Source: Pseudomonas fluorescens NCIMB 11764 (GTDB lineage: Bacteria > Pseudomonadota > Gammaproteobacteria > Pseudomonadales > Pseudomonadaceae). Taken from it: a DNA stretch of 64,000 bases. Positions 17,830 through 26,800 of the stretch are shown here, piece by piece. How positions within the stretch are numbered: position 1 is the first letter of the stretch; each line of letters begins with the position of its first letter. The stretch spans positions 3,430,001-3,494,000 of the forward strand of contig NZ_CP010945.1 in NCBI RefSeq assembly GCF_000293885.2, given 5' to 3'. Under the pieces are notes generated by a model, which worked only from the letters and a program-made list of their open reading frames with translations, did not search any database and had not been told where the DNA came from. The translations under genes were made by a program, and so were the position numbers.

Positions 17830-19311
17830 ATGACCACCGTCCGCACGCGCATCGCGCCATCGCCTACCGGGGACCCCCACGTAGGTACCGCTTACATCGC
17901 TTTGTTCAACTACTGCTTTGCCAAGCAGCACGGCGGTGAGTTCATCCTGCGGATCGAAGACACCGATCAATTGCGTTCGACCCGCGAGTCCGAACAGCAG
18001 ATTTTCGACGCCCTGCGCTGGTTGGGGATCGACTGGAGCGAAGGCCCGGACGTCGGCGGCCCGCACGGTCCGTACCGTCAGAGCGAGCGCGGCGACATCT
18101 ATCAGAAGTACTGCCAGCAACTGGTCGAAATGGGTCACGCCTTCCCGTGCTTCTGCACCGCCGAAGAACTGGACCAGATGCGCGCCGAGCAAATGGCTCG
18201 CGGTGAAACCCCGCGATACGACGGCCGTGCACTGTTGCTGTCCAAGGAAGAGGTCGCGCGCCGCCTGGCCGCCGGCGAGCCACATGTGATCCGTATGAAA
18301 GTGCCAAGCGAAGGCGTGTGCGTGGTGCCGGACATGCTGCGTGGCGACGTCGAGATCCCGTGGGATCGCATGGACATGCAAGTGCTGATGAAGACCGACG
18401 GCCTGCCGACGTACTTCCTGGCCAACGTGGTCGATGACCACCTGATGGGCATCACCCACGTCCTGCGCGGCGAAGAATGGCTGCCTTCGGCACCGAAACT
18501 GATTCTTCTGTACGAATACTTCGGTTGGGAGCAACCGGAGCTGTGCTACATGCCGCTGCTGCGTAACCCGGACAAGAGCAAGCTGTCCAAGCGCAAGAAC
18601 CCCACCTCTGTGACGTTCTACGAGCGTATGGGCTTCATGCCGGAAGCGATGCTCAACTACCTCGGGCGCATGGGCTGGTCGATGCCGGACGAGCGCGAGA
18701 AGTTCTCGCTGCAGGAAATGGTCGACAACTTCGACCTGAGCCGCGTCTCCCTCGGCGGGCCGATTTTCGACATCGAGAAGCTGTCGTGGCTCAACGGCCA
18801 GTGGCTGCGTGATTTGCCGGTGGCAGAGTTCGCTTCGCGCCTGCAAACCTGGGCACTCAACCCTGAATACATGATGAAGATCGCGCCGCACGTGCAGGGT
18901 CGCGTCGAGACTTTCAGCCAGGTCGCACCGCTGGCCGGATTCTTCTTCGCCGGGGGCGTGAACCCGGATGCCAAGCTGTTTGAATCGAAGAAGCTGTCGG
19001 GCGACCAGGTGCGTCAGCTGATGCAACTGATTCTGTGGAAGCTGGAAAGCCTGCGTCAGTGGGAGAAGGACAACATCACCGCGACGATTCAGGCGGTGGT
19101 CGAATCCCTCGAGCTGAAACTGCGTGACGCCATGCCGCTGATGTTCGCTGCCATCACTGGCCAAGCCAGTTCGGTATCGGTGCTGGATGCGATGGAAATC
19201 CTCGGCCCGGACCTGACGCGTTTCCGTCTGCGCCAGGCGATCGACCTGCTGGGCGGCGTGTCGAAGAAAGAAAACAAAGAGTGGGAAAAACTCCTCGGCA
19301 ACATCGCCTGA
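17830..19311 (+). CDS. gltX: Glutamyl-tRNA synthetase
   Basis: 493-residue class Ic synthetase that charges tRNA-Glu. The HIGH-type motif is in [20 protein letters not shown] (about residues 6-25), and the KMSKS-type motif is KLSKRKNPT (about 255). The length is normal. The start at 17830 ([16 protein letters not shown]) is the usual one; the frame stays open 26 codons upstream but without family sequence. Downstream are two tRNA-Glu genes, its own substrate, although a separate tRNA promoter lies between. Confidence 0.97.
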   Translation: MTTVRTRIAPSPTGDPHVGTAYIALFNYCFAKQHGGEFILRIEDTDQLRSTRESEQQIFDALRWLGIDWSEGPDVGGPHGPYRQSERGDIYQKYCQQLVEMGHAFPCFCTAEELDQMRAEQMARGETPRYDGRALLLSKEEVARRLAAGEPHVIRMKVPSEGVCVVPDMLRGDVEIPWDRMDMQVLMKTDGLPTYFLANVVDDHLMGITHVLRGEEWLPSAPKLILLYEYFGWEQPELCYMPLLRNPDKSKLSKRKNPTSVTFYERMGFMPEAMLNYLGRMGWSMPDEREKFSLQEMVDNFDLSRVSLGGPIFDIEKLSWLNGQWLRDLPVAEFASRLQTWALNPEYMMKIAPHVQGRVETFSQVAPLAGFFFAGGVNPDAKLFESKKLSGDQVRQLMQLILWKLESLRQWEKDNITATIQAVVESLELKLRDAMPLMFAAITGQASSVSVLDAMEILGPDLTRFRLRQAIDLLGGVSKKENKEWEKLLGNIA

Positions 19312-19324
19312 TCCACACAGGAGG

Positions 19325-19395
19325 AGCTGGCGCAGGCTGCGATCTTTTGATCTTGCTCATCGGCGTAGCCAAAAAGATCGCAGGCTGCGCCAGCT
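19325..19395. repeat. Long inverted repeat after gltX
   Basis: 24-bp arms (19325-19348 and 19372-19395, one mismatch) with a 23-nt centre; core AGCTGGCGCAGGCTGCGATC. This is a different palindrome family from the REPs at 14919 and 51488 and is probably both an extragenic repeat and the gltX terminator. Confidence 0.75.
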
Positions 19396-19497
19396 TCTAC
19401 AGACCCGTGTTCTTTCCGAAGTCCCCCGTTTTCCGGGGGGAGGGCGGTAAGTGATTGTTATGTCGGCAAAAAACTTTGGAAATTGTTAAAAATAAAT

Positions 19498-19526
19498 TTG
19501 ACACGTTTCCAAAGCGCCATTAAGAT
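19498..19526 (+). promoter_or_regulatory. Promoter of the tRNA-Ala/tRNA-Glu cluster
   Basis: TTGACA (19498-19503), 17-bp spacer, TAAGAT (19521-19526), followed by a GC-rich discriminator (TCGCCCCGTCC) as in stringently controlled stable-RNA promoters. Confidence 0.8.
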
Positions 19527-19547
19527 TCGCCCCGTCCTCAGCGATGA

Positions 19548-19623
<76 letters not shown>

Positions 19624-19702
19624 ATTTACACTTCAAGGTCTGGCCACACCGGCCTTGAAGCGATCAACACTCAGCGTTGATCTGTTGTATAGAAGGGTTT
19701 GC

Positions 19703-19778
19703 GTCCCCTTCGTCTAGTGGCCTAGGACACCGCCCTTTCACGGCGGTAACAGGGGTTCGAGTCCCCTAGGGGACGCCA
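19703..19778 (+). tRNA. tRNA-Glu (TTC), copy 1
   Basis: 76 nt with encoded CCA. Acceptor GTCCCCT/AGGGGAC, anticodon TTC in the loop between CCGCC and GGCGG. Confidence 0.97.
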
Positions 19779-19831
19779 GTTTTACAGAAGCGATGTTGCA
19801 AGATGTCGCTCCGCCGCGAGGCGAAAAATCC

Positions 19832-19907
19832 GGGGCTATAGCTCAGCTGGGAGAGCGCCTGCATGGCATGCAGGAGGTCAGCGGTTCGATCCCGCTTAGC
19901 TCCACCA
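19832..19907 (+). tRNA. tRNA-Ala (GGC), copy 2
   Basis: 76 nt with encoded CCA. It differs from copy 1 only in paired positions: anticodon stem CCTGC/GCAGG and T-stem AGCGG/CCGCT, each change compensated on the other strand of the stem. Confidence 0.97.
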
Positions 19908-19987
19908 ATTTTACAGTTCAAGGTCTGGCCACACCGGCCTTGAATCGATCAGCCCTCAGCACTGATCAGTTGTATAGAAGGTTTTGC

Positions 19988-20063
19988 GTCCCCTTCGTCT
20001 AGTGGCCTAGGACACCGCCCTTTCACGGCGGTAACAGGGGTTCGAGTCCCCTAGGGGACGCCA
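19988..20063 (+). tRNA. tRNA-Glu (TTC), copy 2
   Basis: 76 nt, identical in sequence to copy 1, including the encoded CCA. The Ala-Glu spacers of the two units are also near-identical, which marks a tandem duplication. Confidence 0.97.
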
Positions 20064-20088
20064 CGATTACCCGCTCTGCGGGATTTTA

Positions 20089-20121
20089 TAAGGGTCATTC
20101 AATTATTGAATGGCCCTTTTG
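20089..20121. terminator. Terminator of the tRNA-Ala/Glu cluster
   Basis: AAGGGTCATTCAA/TTGAATGGCCCTT stem with one non-Watson-Crick position and a 3-nt loop, followed by TTTTGTTTG. Confidence 0.82.
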
Positions 20122-20202
20122 TTTGTCTGGCGTTTGGCCAAATCCCCTCATTTCTTTCAAGCTGTGCTTCAGACCAACGGTCACACCCACGACTTGCGTA
20201 AA

Positions 20203-20219
20203 ATTATTATGAGAATAAT
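20203..20219. promoter_or_regulatory. Candidate autoregulatory operator of the TetR gene
   Basis: Inverted repeat ATTATT-N5-AATAAT. It lies in the spacer of a predicted promoter (TTGCGT at 20194-20199, TAATAT at 20216-20221) 29 bp before the TetR start, so binding would block transcription. Confidence 0.5.
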
Positions 20220-20247
20220 ATTCTAGTCGTAATATTCGGAGGCAACG

Positions 20248-20787
20248 ATGAACGATAAAAAAGCTCAAACCCGCGAACGCATCCTCAAGGCCGCCAGCGC
20301 AGCGCTGATTCAGCGCGGCCCGGCCGAACCGAGCGTGGGCGAAGTGATGGGCGCAGCCGGCCTGACGGTGGGCGGCTTCTATGCGCACTTCGAAAGCAAG
20401 GACGCAATGATGCTGGAAGCGTTCAAGCAACTGCTCGGTCATCGCCGTGGCCTGATCGCCGACATGGACACCGAATTGACCGGCGAAGAACGTCGCGCCT
20501 TGGTCGCTGCGTTTTACCTGTCACGAAAACACCGTGATTCCTCTGAGTCGGCATGCCCGATCCCGGCGTCTGTCGGTGAGCTGGGTCGCCTGCCGGACGC
20601 GTTTCGCGTGGCGTTGAATGAGCATGTGGAAATGATGGTCGCGCAGTTGGCGGCCAGCCCGGAAGACACCGACAAAGCCTTGGCCGACATGGCCTTGATG
20701 GTGGGTGGTTTGGCTCTGGCGCGAGCGTTGGGGCCGGGAGAGTTATCCGATCGATTGCTGCGTGCCGCCAAGTCGGCGGTGATATGA
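20248..20787 (+). CDS. TetR-family transcriptional regulator
   Basis: 179-residue repressor. The N-terminal helix-turn-helix (about residues 7-52) includes VGEVMGAAGLTVGGFYAHFE and SKDAMMLEAF. CPIPASVGEL in the C-terminal domain is a feature of the subgroup related to AcuR/NemR-like regulators that sense reactive electrophiles through cysteine; that similarity is a recollection, not a test. GGAGG precedes the ATG. The hydrolase gene follows 31 bp after the stop and is the probable co-transcribed target. Confidence 0.85.
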   Translation: MNDKKAQTRERILKAASAALIQRGPAEPSVGEVMGAAGLTVGGFYAHFESKDAMMLEAFKQLLGHRRGLIADMDTELTGEERRALVAAFYLSRKHRDSSESACPIPASVGELGRLPDAFRVALNEHVEMMVAQLAASPEDTDKALADMALMVGGLALARALGPGELSDRLLRAAKSAVI

Positions 20788-20818
20788 CCTGAAGGCAATG
20801 GCCTGAGGAGTGAGAGCG

Positions 20819-21652
20819 ATGAGCACGTTAAAGTGGGTTCGTGGCGTTAATGGCACCTTGGGCTGGTTTGCACCGAAACTGGTCGCAAGCAAAATGCGAC
20901 TGGCATTCATGACGCCGCGGGATCTGCCGCCGCGAGACTGGGAATTGCCTCTGCTGGCGAAATCCGAGCGCATCACTTTACGCTTCGGCCTTTCAGCGTT
21001 GCGCTGGGGGCAAGGCCCGGCGGTGTTGCTGATGCACGGTTGGGAAGGCCGGCCGACGCAGTTTGCCAGCCTGATTACCGCGCTGGTGGATGCCGGTTAC
21101 ACCGTCGTCGCGTTGGATGGCCCTGCCCATGGTCGCTCACCGGGCAATGAAGCAAACGTCGCGCTGTTCGCCCGGGCCATGCTTGAGGCCGCCGCCGAGT
21201 TGCCGCCGCTGCAGGCGGTCATCGGTCATTCGATGGGCGGTGCCAGTGCCATGCTCGCCGTTCAGTTGGGTTTGCGCACTGAAACCCTGGTGACGATTGC
21301 TGCGCCGGCGCGAATTCTCGCGGTGCTGCGTGGTTTTGCCCGTTACGTGCGACTGCCGCCAAAAGCCCGTTCGGCGTTCATCCGCCAGGTAGAGAAAGAC
21401 GTTGGCATGCGTGCCGCTGCACTGGATGTCTCGCACTATCAACTCGACATGCCCGGGCTGATCGTTCACGCCGAAGACGACTGCTTCGTTCCGGTCAAGG
21501 AGTCCCAGCTGATCCACGAAGCCTGGTTCGACAGCCGTCTGTTGCGACTGGAAGAAGGCGGTCATCAACGGGTATTGGCTGACCCTCGGGTGATTGATGG
21601 CGTGTTATCACTGCTGGCCGGCCGCAGCCTGCAATCGCGCCAATCGGCCTGA
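20819..21652 (+). CDS. Alpha/beta hydrolase
   Basis: 277-residue alpha/beta-hydrolase fold protein. The nucleophile elbow GHSMGGAS puts the catalytic serine at about residue 141. LMHGWEGRPTQF supplies the oxyanion-hole HG motif, the acid is likely in HAEDDCFVPV (about 222), and the catalytic histidine is in EGGHQRVL (about 248). The substrate is not predictable. It is downstream of, and probably controlled by, the TetR gene. The ATG at 20819 is preceded by GAGGAG; a GTG three codons earlier is the alternative start. Confidence 0.82.
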   Translation: MSTLKWVRGVNGTLGWFAPKLVASKMRLAFMTPRDLPPRDWELPLLAKSERITLRFGLSALRWGQGPAVLLMHGWEGRPTQFASLITALVDAGYTVVALDGPAHGRSPGNEANVALFARAMLEAAAELPPLQAVIGHSMGGASAMLAVQLGLRTETLVTIAAPARILAVLRGFARYVRLPPKARSAFIRQVEKDVGMRAAALDVSHYQLDMPGLIVHAEDDCFVPVKESQLIHEAWFDSRLLRLEEGGHQRVLADPRVIDGVLSLLAGRSLQSRQSA

Positions 21653-21700
21653 GCATCCGTTACACTGCCCCGGTCGACATAATCTGACCGGGAGTGAGGC

Positions 21701-22138
21701 ATGGGCTGGGATCGGGCAACGCCATTTATCATTGATCTGGAGGTGGGCGCCGAGGACATCGACGGGTTGGGTCACGCGAACAACGCGGTGTATGTGACCT
21801 GGCTCGAGCGCTGCGCCTGGCGCCACTCTCAGCGGCTTGGCCTGGACCTGGTCGAGTACCGGCGGCTTGATCGGGCGATGGCGGTGGTGCGGCACGAGAT
21901 CGATTACCTGGCTGCGGCCTATGAGGGCGATGAGTTGCAACTGGCGACCTGGATCGTCGATTGGGACCAGCGTCTGAAAATGACCCGGCACTTCCAGCTG
22001 AAACGCCCCAGCGACAACACCACGTTGCTGCGGGCGCAGACCACGTTTGTCTGTATCGAATTGTCCACGGGCAAGCCCAAGCGCATGCCCGCCGAATTCA
22101 TCGAAGGCTACGGCCCGGCGTTGCAGGTTCCGAGCTGA
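21701..22138 (+). CDS. Acyl-CoA thioesterase (4HBT / YbgC-like hotdog fold)
   Basis: 145-residue single hotdog-domain protein. The 4-hydroxybenzoyl-CoA thioesterase signature DIDGLGHANNAVYVTWLERC (about residues 19-38) carries the catalytic Asp/His region. Proteins of this type hydrolyse short or branched acyl-CoA. Start ATG at 21701 with GAGTGAGG upstream. It is a single gene between the hydrolase and dusC, followed by a REP palindrome. The precise substrate is unknown. Confidence 0.8.
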   Translation: MGWDRATPFIIDLEVGAEDIDGLGHANNAVYVTWLERCAWRHSQRLGLDLVEYRRLDRAMAVVRHEIDYLAAAYEGDELQLATWIVDWDQRLKMTRHFQLKRPSDNTTLLRAQTTFVCIELSTGKPKRMPAEFIEGYGPALQVPS

Positions 22139-22144
22139 CACGAT

Positions 22145-22180
22145 CGCTGTGGCGAGGGAGCAAGCTCCCACGCCATAGCG
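22145..22180. repeat. REP palindrome
   Basis: CGCTGTGGCG and CGCCATAGCG flank GGGAGCAAGCTCCC, giving a 36-bp near-palindrome of the same class as those at 51488-51577. Confidence 0.75.
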
Positions 22181-22247
22181 GTATGAACAAGTCTTTCGAC
22201 AGGCAATCCAGTAAACTGCCGCACGTTTTTCGTCGAGTGTGTTTTTC

Positions 22248-23207
22248 ATGCAAATTGCTTTGGCACCCATGGAGGGGTTGGTCGACAACATCCTGCGGGA
22301 CGTGCTGACCCGTGTGGGCGGTATCGATTGGTGCGTCACCGAGTTCATCCGGATCAACGATCAGTTGCTCACACCTGCCTATTTCCACAAGTTCGGCCCT
22401 GAATTGCTGACGGGCGCACGCACGGCGTCTGGCGTGCCTTTGCGCGTGCAGCTATTGGGCTCCGATCCGGTGTGCCTGGCGGAAAACGCCGCGCTGGCCT
22501 GCGAGCTGGGCTCCGAAGTCATCGACCTGAATTTCGGTTGCCCGGCCAAAACCGTCAACAAGTCGCGCGGTGGCGCGGTGTTGCTCAAAGAGCCTGAGCT
22601 GCTGAATCAGATCGTCGAGCATGTCCGCCGCGCCGTTCCAGCGCACATTCCGGTCACTGCGAAAATGCGCCTGGGCTTCGACAGCCCTGACGGTTCGCTG
22701 GTCTGCGCCACGGCCCTGGCCGAAGGCGGCGCGGAACACATCGTGGTGCATGCGCGGACCAAGATGGACGGTTACAAACCACCGGCACATTGGGAGTGGA
22801 TTCCCCGAGTGCAGGAGGTGGTCAAGGTTCCGGTGTTCGCCAATGGTGATATCTGGAGCGTCGAGGACTGGCGCCGTTGCCGAGAAATCAGCGGCGTGGA
22901 AGACATCATGCTCGGCCGCGGGCTGGTGTCGCGTCCGGACCTGGCCCGGCAAATCGCTGCCGCCCGTGCCGGTGAAGAAGTGGTCGAAATGAGCTGGGCC
23001 GAACTGCTGCCGCTGATTCAGGATTTCTGGCTGCAAGCCAAGGCGCAGATGACGGCGCGCCAATCGCCGGGTCGCCTGAAGCAGTGGCTGGCGATGCTGA
23101 CGCGCAATTATCCCGAAGCGGTTGAGCTGTTCACCGTCCTGCGCCGTGAAACCGAACTGGATCAGGTCTCGCGTTTGCTGGGGTTACAGGTGTTGGAGGC
23201 GGCTTAA
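22248..23207 (+). CDS. dusC: tRNA-dihydrouridine(16) synthase
   Basis: 319-residue FMN-dependent TIM-barrel enzyme that reduces uridine in the tRNA D-loop. Visible signatures are [20 protein letters not shown] at the N-terminus, the [20 protein letters not shown] motif with the catalytic cysteine (about residue 98), [10 protein letters not shown] and VHARTK. The lengths and N-terminal motif (APMEG) fit the DusC subgroup acting on U16. The start at 22248 follows a GTG three codons upstream that could be an alternative. Confidence 0.9.
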   Translation: MQIALAPMEGLVDNILRDVLTRVGGIDWCVTEFIRINDQLLTPAYFHKFGPELLTGARTASGVPLRVQLLGSDPVCLAENAALACELGSEVIDLNFGCPAKTVNKSRGGAVLLKEPELLNQIVEHVRRAVPAHIPVTAKMRLGFDSPDGSLVCATALAEGGAEHIVVHARTKMDGYKPPAHWEWIPRVQEVVKVPVFANGDIWSVEDWRRCREISGVEDIMLGRGLVSRPDLARQIAAARAGEEVVEMSWAELLPLIQDFWLQAKAQMTARQSPGRLKQWLAMLTRNYPEAVELFTVLRRETELDQVSRLLGLQVLEAA

Positions 23208-23225
23208 AAAAATTTGAAAAAATCT

Positions 23226-23254
23226 CTTGAAAAGCAATCGGCGGTCCTTATTTA
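23226..23254 (+). promoter_or_regulatory. Sigma32-type heat-shock promoter of ibpA
   Basis: CTTGAAA (23226-23232), 13-bp spacer, then CCTTATTTA from 23246, a close match to the RpoH consensus (CTTGAAA/CCCCATNT). Confidence 0.75.
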
Positions 23255-23261
23255 AGGATTA

Positions 23262-23318
23262 CGCGATGCCGAATTCGGGTCGCGGAGACAAAAAAACTTG
23301 CTGATATGTTTTCAGGAG
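23262..23318 (+). promoter_or_regulatory. ROSE-like RNA thermometer in the ibpA leader
   Basis: Two hairpins fit the short ROSE architecture. Hairpin 1 (23262-23284) pairs CGCGA..CCG with CGG..TCGCG around AATT. Hairpin 2 (23297-23318) pairs CTTGCTGA with TTCAGGAG. The TTGCT anti-Shine-Dalgarno element pairs with AGGAG and leaves one G bulged, the hallmark of ROSE elements. Heat would free the ribosome-binding site ten bases before the ATG. Confidence 0.82.
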
Positions 23319-23327
23319 ATTTGAATC

Positions 23328-23774
23328 ATGAGCACTGCATTTTCCATGGCACCACTGTTCCGTTCCTCGGTCGGTTTCGATCGTTTCAACGACCTTTTCG
23401 AAACCGCACTGCGCAATGAGCCAGGCAGCACCTATCCACCTTACAACGTTGAAAAACACGGCGACGACCAATACCGCATCGTCATAGCGGCCGCCGGTTT
23501 CCAGGAAGAAGACCTGGAACTGCAAGTGGAAAAAGGTGTGCTGACCATCAGTGGCGGCAAACGTGACGCGAACGAAGACGTCACTTATCTGTACCAGGGC
23601 ATCGCGCAGCGGGCCTTCAAACTGTCCTTCCGCCTGGCGGACCATATCGAAATCAAGGCCGCCGGCCTGAGCAACGGTCTGTTGAGCATCGACCTGTTGA
23701 GGGTGGTTCCGGAAGAGGCGAAAGCCAAACGTATCCCGATCAACGGGACGCAAAAACCAGCACTGCAGCACTAA
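23328..23774 (+). CDS. ibpA: Small heat-shock protein (Hsp20, IbpA)
   Basis: 148-residue alpha-crystallin-type holdase that binds unfolding proteins in the cytoplasm. The alpha-crystallin domain spans about residues 35-128. The N-terminal region carries the IbpA-type stretch (FRSSVGFDRFNDLFE), and the C-terminal tail contains the IxI-like AKRIPI motif. Transcription from a sigma32-like promoter and translation behind a ROSE-like thermometer give double heat control. A strong terminator follows. Confidence 0.95.
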   Translation: MSTAFSMAPLFRSSVGFDRFNDLFETALRNEPGSTYPPYNVEKHGDDQYRIVIAAAGFQEEDLELQVEKGVLTISGGKRDANEDVTYLYQGIAQRAFKLSFRLADHIEIKAAGLSNGLLSIDLLRVVPEEAKAKRIPINGTQKPALQH

Positions 23775-23786
23775 GGCAGGGCAATG

Positions 23787-23815
23787 AAAAGGGCGCCAAT
23801 GGCGCCCTTTTTTTT
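23787..23815 (+). terminator. Terminator of ibpA
   Basis: AAAAGGGCGCC/GGCGCCCTTTT stem with an AAT loop and a T8 tail. Confidence 0.9.
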
Positions 23816-23824
23816 CTTTTTCCA

Positions 23825-23853
23825 TGTAGGAGCTGCCGAAGGCAGCTCCTACA
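23825..23853. repeat. Short extragenic palindrome
   Basis: Perfect 13-bp arms TGTAGGAGCTGCC and GGCAGCTCCTACA with a GAA loop. It lies between two genes that converge on it and belongs to the TGTAGGAGC class common in Pseudomonas intergenic DNA. Confidence 0.75.
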
Positions 23854-23862
23854 CCGTCCGCT

Positions 23863-26800
23863 TTATTTCAGAAGCTTCTGAAACGCCTCCACCGGCAGCG
23901 GCGAACTGTGCAAATACCCTTGATAAAAATGGCAACCCAGCCCCTGCAAGAACTCAAGCTGCTCCGGGGTTTCCACCCCTTCGGCAATCACTTTCAATTG
24001 CAGGCTGCGAGCCATGGCGACGATGGCGCGGATGATTTCGGCATCGTTGGGGTCGGTGGTGGCGTCGCGGATGAATGACTGGTCGATTTTCAGCGTGTCC
24101 ACCGGCAGTCGCTTGAGGTAGGTCAGCGAGGAATAACCGGTGCCGAAGTCGTCCATGGCGAAGCTCACGCCGATTTTTTTCAAGCGACGCATTTTGCTGA
24201 TGGTGTCTTCCAGATTCTGGATGACGATGCCTTCGGTGATTTCCAGTTTCAGCAGCGAGCAGGGGAGGCCATGGCTGAAGAGGCTGTGCTCGATGCGCTC
24301 GACGAAGTCGTTCTGGCGGAATTGCCGCGGGCTGATGTTCACGCACAGGCTGAAATTCAATGGGTCGATCAGGCCCTTTGCGATCAACTTTTTAAAGGCC
24401 GCGCACACTTCGTCGACGATCCAGGTGCCGACCTCCAGAATCAACCCGCTGTCTTCCAGCACCTTGATGAATTCGGTCGGCGATTGGGCGCCGAGTTCCG
24501 GGTGGCACCAGCGCACCAGCGCTTCGGCGCCGACGATACGGTTGTCGCGAGCATCCACTTGAGGCTGGTAATGCACCTCGAACTCGCCCCGGGAAAGGGC
24601 CAGGCGCAAGTCGGTTTCCATGCGCAGGCGTTCACTGGCGGCCTTCTGCATGGTGTTGTGGTACATCTGCGTGGTGTTGCGCCCGGAATCCTTGGCCCGA
24701 TAAAGCGCAATGTCGGCGCGTTTGAGCAGGTCGGTCGGGGTCGAGCCGTGATCGGGAATCAGCGCGATGCCGATACTCGGCGTCACTTGCAGGCGTTGAC
24801 CATCAAGGAACATCGGTTCGGACAACAGCTCGCGCAAGGTGTCCGCGAGGTCACGGACCTGGGCGCTGACTTCATTACGCGAGCCTTCCAGGCCGCTGAG
24901 CAACACCACGAATTCGTCGCCGCCCAGCCGGGCGACGGTGTCTTCCATGCGCACGCTGGCTTCAAGGCGGGCGGTGATGATCTTCAGCACCGTGTCGCCC
25001 ACCGGGTGGCCGAGCGAATCGTTGATGTGCTTGAAGTGGTCGAGATCGAGAAACATAAGGGCGCCACGCAGGTTGTGGCGTTTGAGTAGGGCGATCTGCT
25101 GGCTCAGGCGGTCCATCAACAGTGCGCGGTTCGGCAGGTTGGTCAGCGGGTCGTGGTAGGCCAGGTGACGGATCTGCGCTTCGGCGTTTTTCAGCAGGCT
25201 GACGTCCCGCGCGGTCAGCAGCAGGCAAGCGGTTTCGTTGAGCGTGATCGGTTCCACCGACACTTCGACGGTCAGCAGTTCGCCGCGCTTGTTGCGGCCG
25301 AGCATTTCCTGGTGATGCACCCGGCCCTTGATCTGTAGCTCGGCCAGCAGCGCCGAGCGTTGTTTTTCTTCGGCCCAGATGCCGACCTGGTAGACCGTGC
25401 GGCCGACCACTTCATCGGCGCGATAGCCGGTCAGTCGGCAGAAACCATCATTGACCTCCAGATAACGCCCGGTGTCGCGCTCGGTGATGGTGATGGCGTC
25501 AGGGCTGGAGTGGAAGGCCTTGGCGAACTTCTCTTCGCTGGCCTTGAGCGCCGCTTCCGAACGTTGTTGCTGGGTGATGTCGCGCAAGGTGGTGACGATG
25601 CACGGCTGGTCGCCGACGCTGATTTGTCGACTGGATATCACGCAGGTCAGCGATTGGCCGTCCTTGTGCTGAACGAGGATGGCCACGTTGTTCAGGCCCT
25701 GTTCGCGGATGACTTGCTCGATCCGGCGCAGGCTTTTTGCCGACGCGTCCCACAGGCCGATTTCGTCGGCGCTGCGGCCAATCACCTCGACGGTGCTCCA
25801 GCCGAAGGTCTGGGTAAAACTGGAGTTGATCTCGATGAACTGGCCGGTGTCCTGGCGAGTGACGCAGATCGGGTCCGGACTGACCTGGAACAGGGTGGCA
25901 AACTTTTCTTCGGAGGCGACCAGTTTCTGTTCGCGCTCGACCTGATCGGTGATGTCCAGCAAGGTGCCGGCCATGCGCAACGGGGCGCCGTTTTCATCGC
26001 GATAGAGGCGGGCGCGGCTTTCCAGGTAGCGCGAAGTGCCGTCCTCAAGTTGCACGCGGTAGGTCAGCTGATAGTTGCCCGCCGGGCCTTCGCGCAGGCT
26101 GCGGTAGGCATCGCGCATGCTGTCGCGCTCTTCGCCGGGCACACCTTCGAAAAACGCTTCGAACGACTCATGGAACGGTATGGGATCCAGCCCGTGCAGT
26201 TGCGCGGCCCGGGCCGAGCCGTAAAGCATGCCGCTGGGAATGTGCCAGTCCCAAGTGCCGAGTTGTGCCGAGTCCAGCGCCAGATCAAGGCGTTCCTGGC
26301 TGTCTTTCAGGGCGAGCTCGGCGATCTTGCGCTCAGTGGTGTCGAGGAAGGTGCTGAGCAGAAAGGGCTGGCCCTCGAGTTCGACTTTCTGCGCGCTGAG
26401 GATGCCGTCGTGGACCTGGCCATTGCTGGCCCGAAACTGCACTTCCATACTGACCAATTCGCCTTTGGCCTTGGTCGCCTTGACCAGTTTCTCCCGTTGC
26501 TCAGGGTGAACCCACAAACCCAGTTCAATGGTGGTGCGGCCAATCGCGTTTTGCACCGGCCAGCCGAACAGGCTTTCGAAATACTGGTTGGCTTCGGTGA
26601 TCAGGCCGTCTTCCTGGCGGGTCAGCAGCACCATGTTCGGACACAGGTGAAACAGCGTCGCGAAACGTTTTTCCGAGCTGCTCAGGGCCTGTTCACGCTG
26701 GCGCTGATGGGTGATTTCGCGGATCACCCCGATCATGCGCGGCCGACCGTGTTTATCCGGCAGCAAACTGCCATTGATCTCCAGCCAGTGCAGGCTGCCA

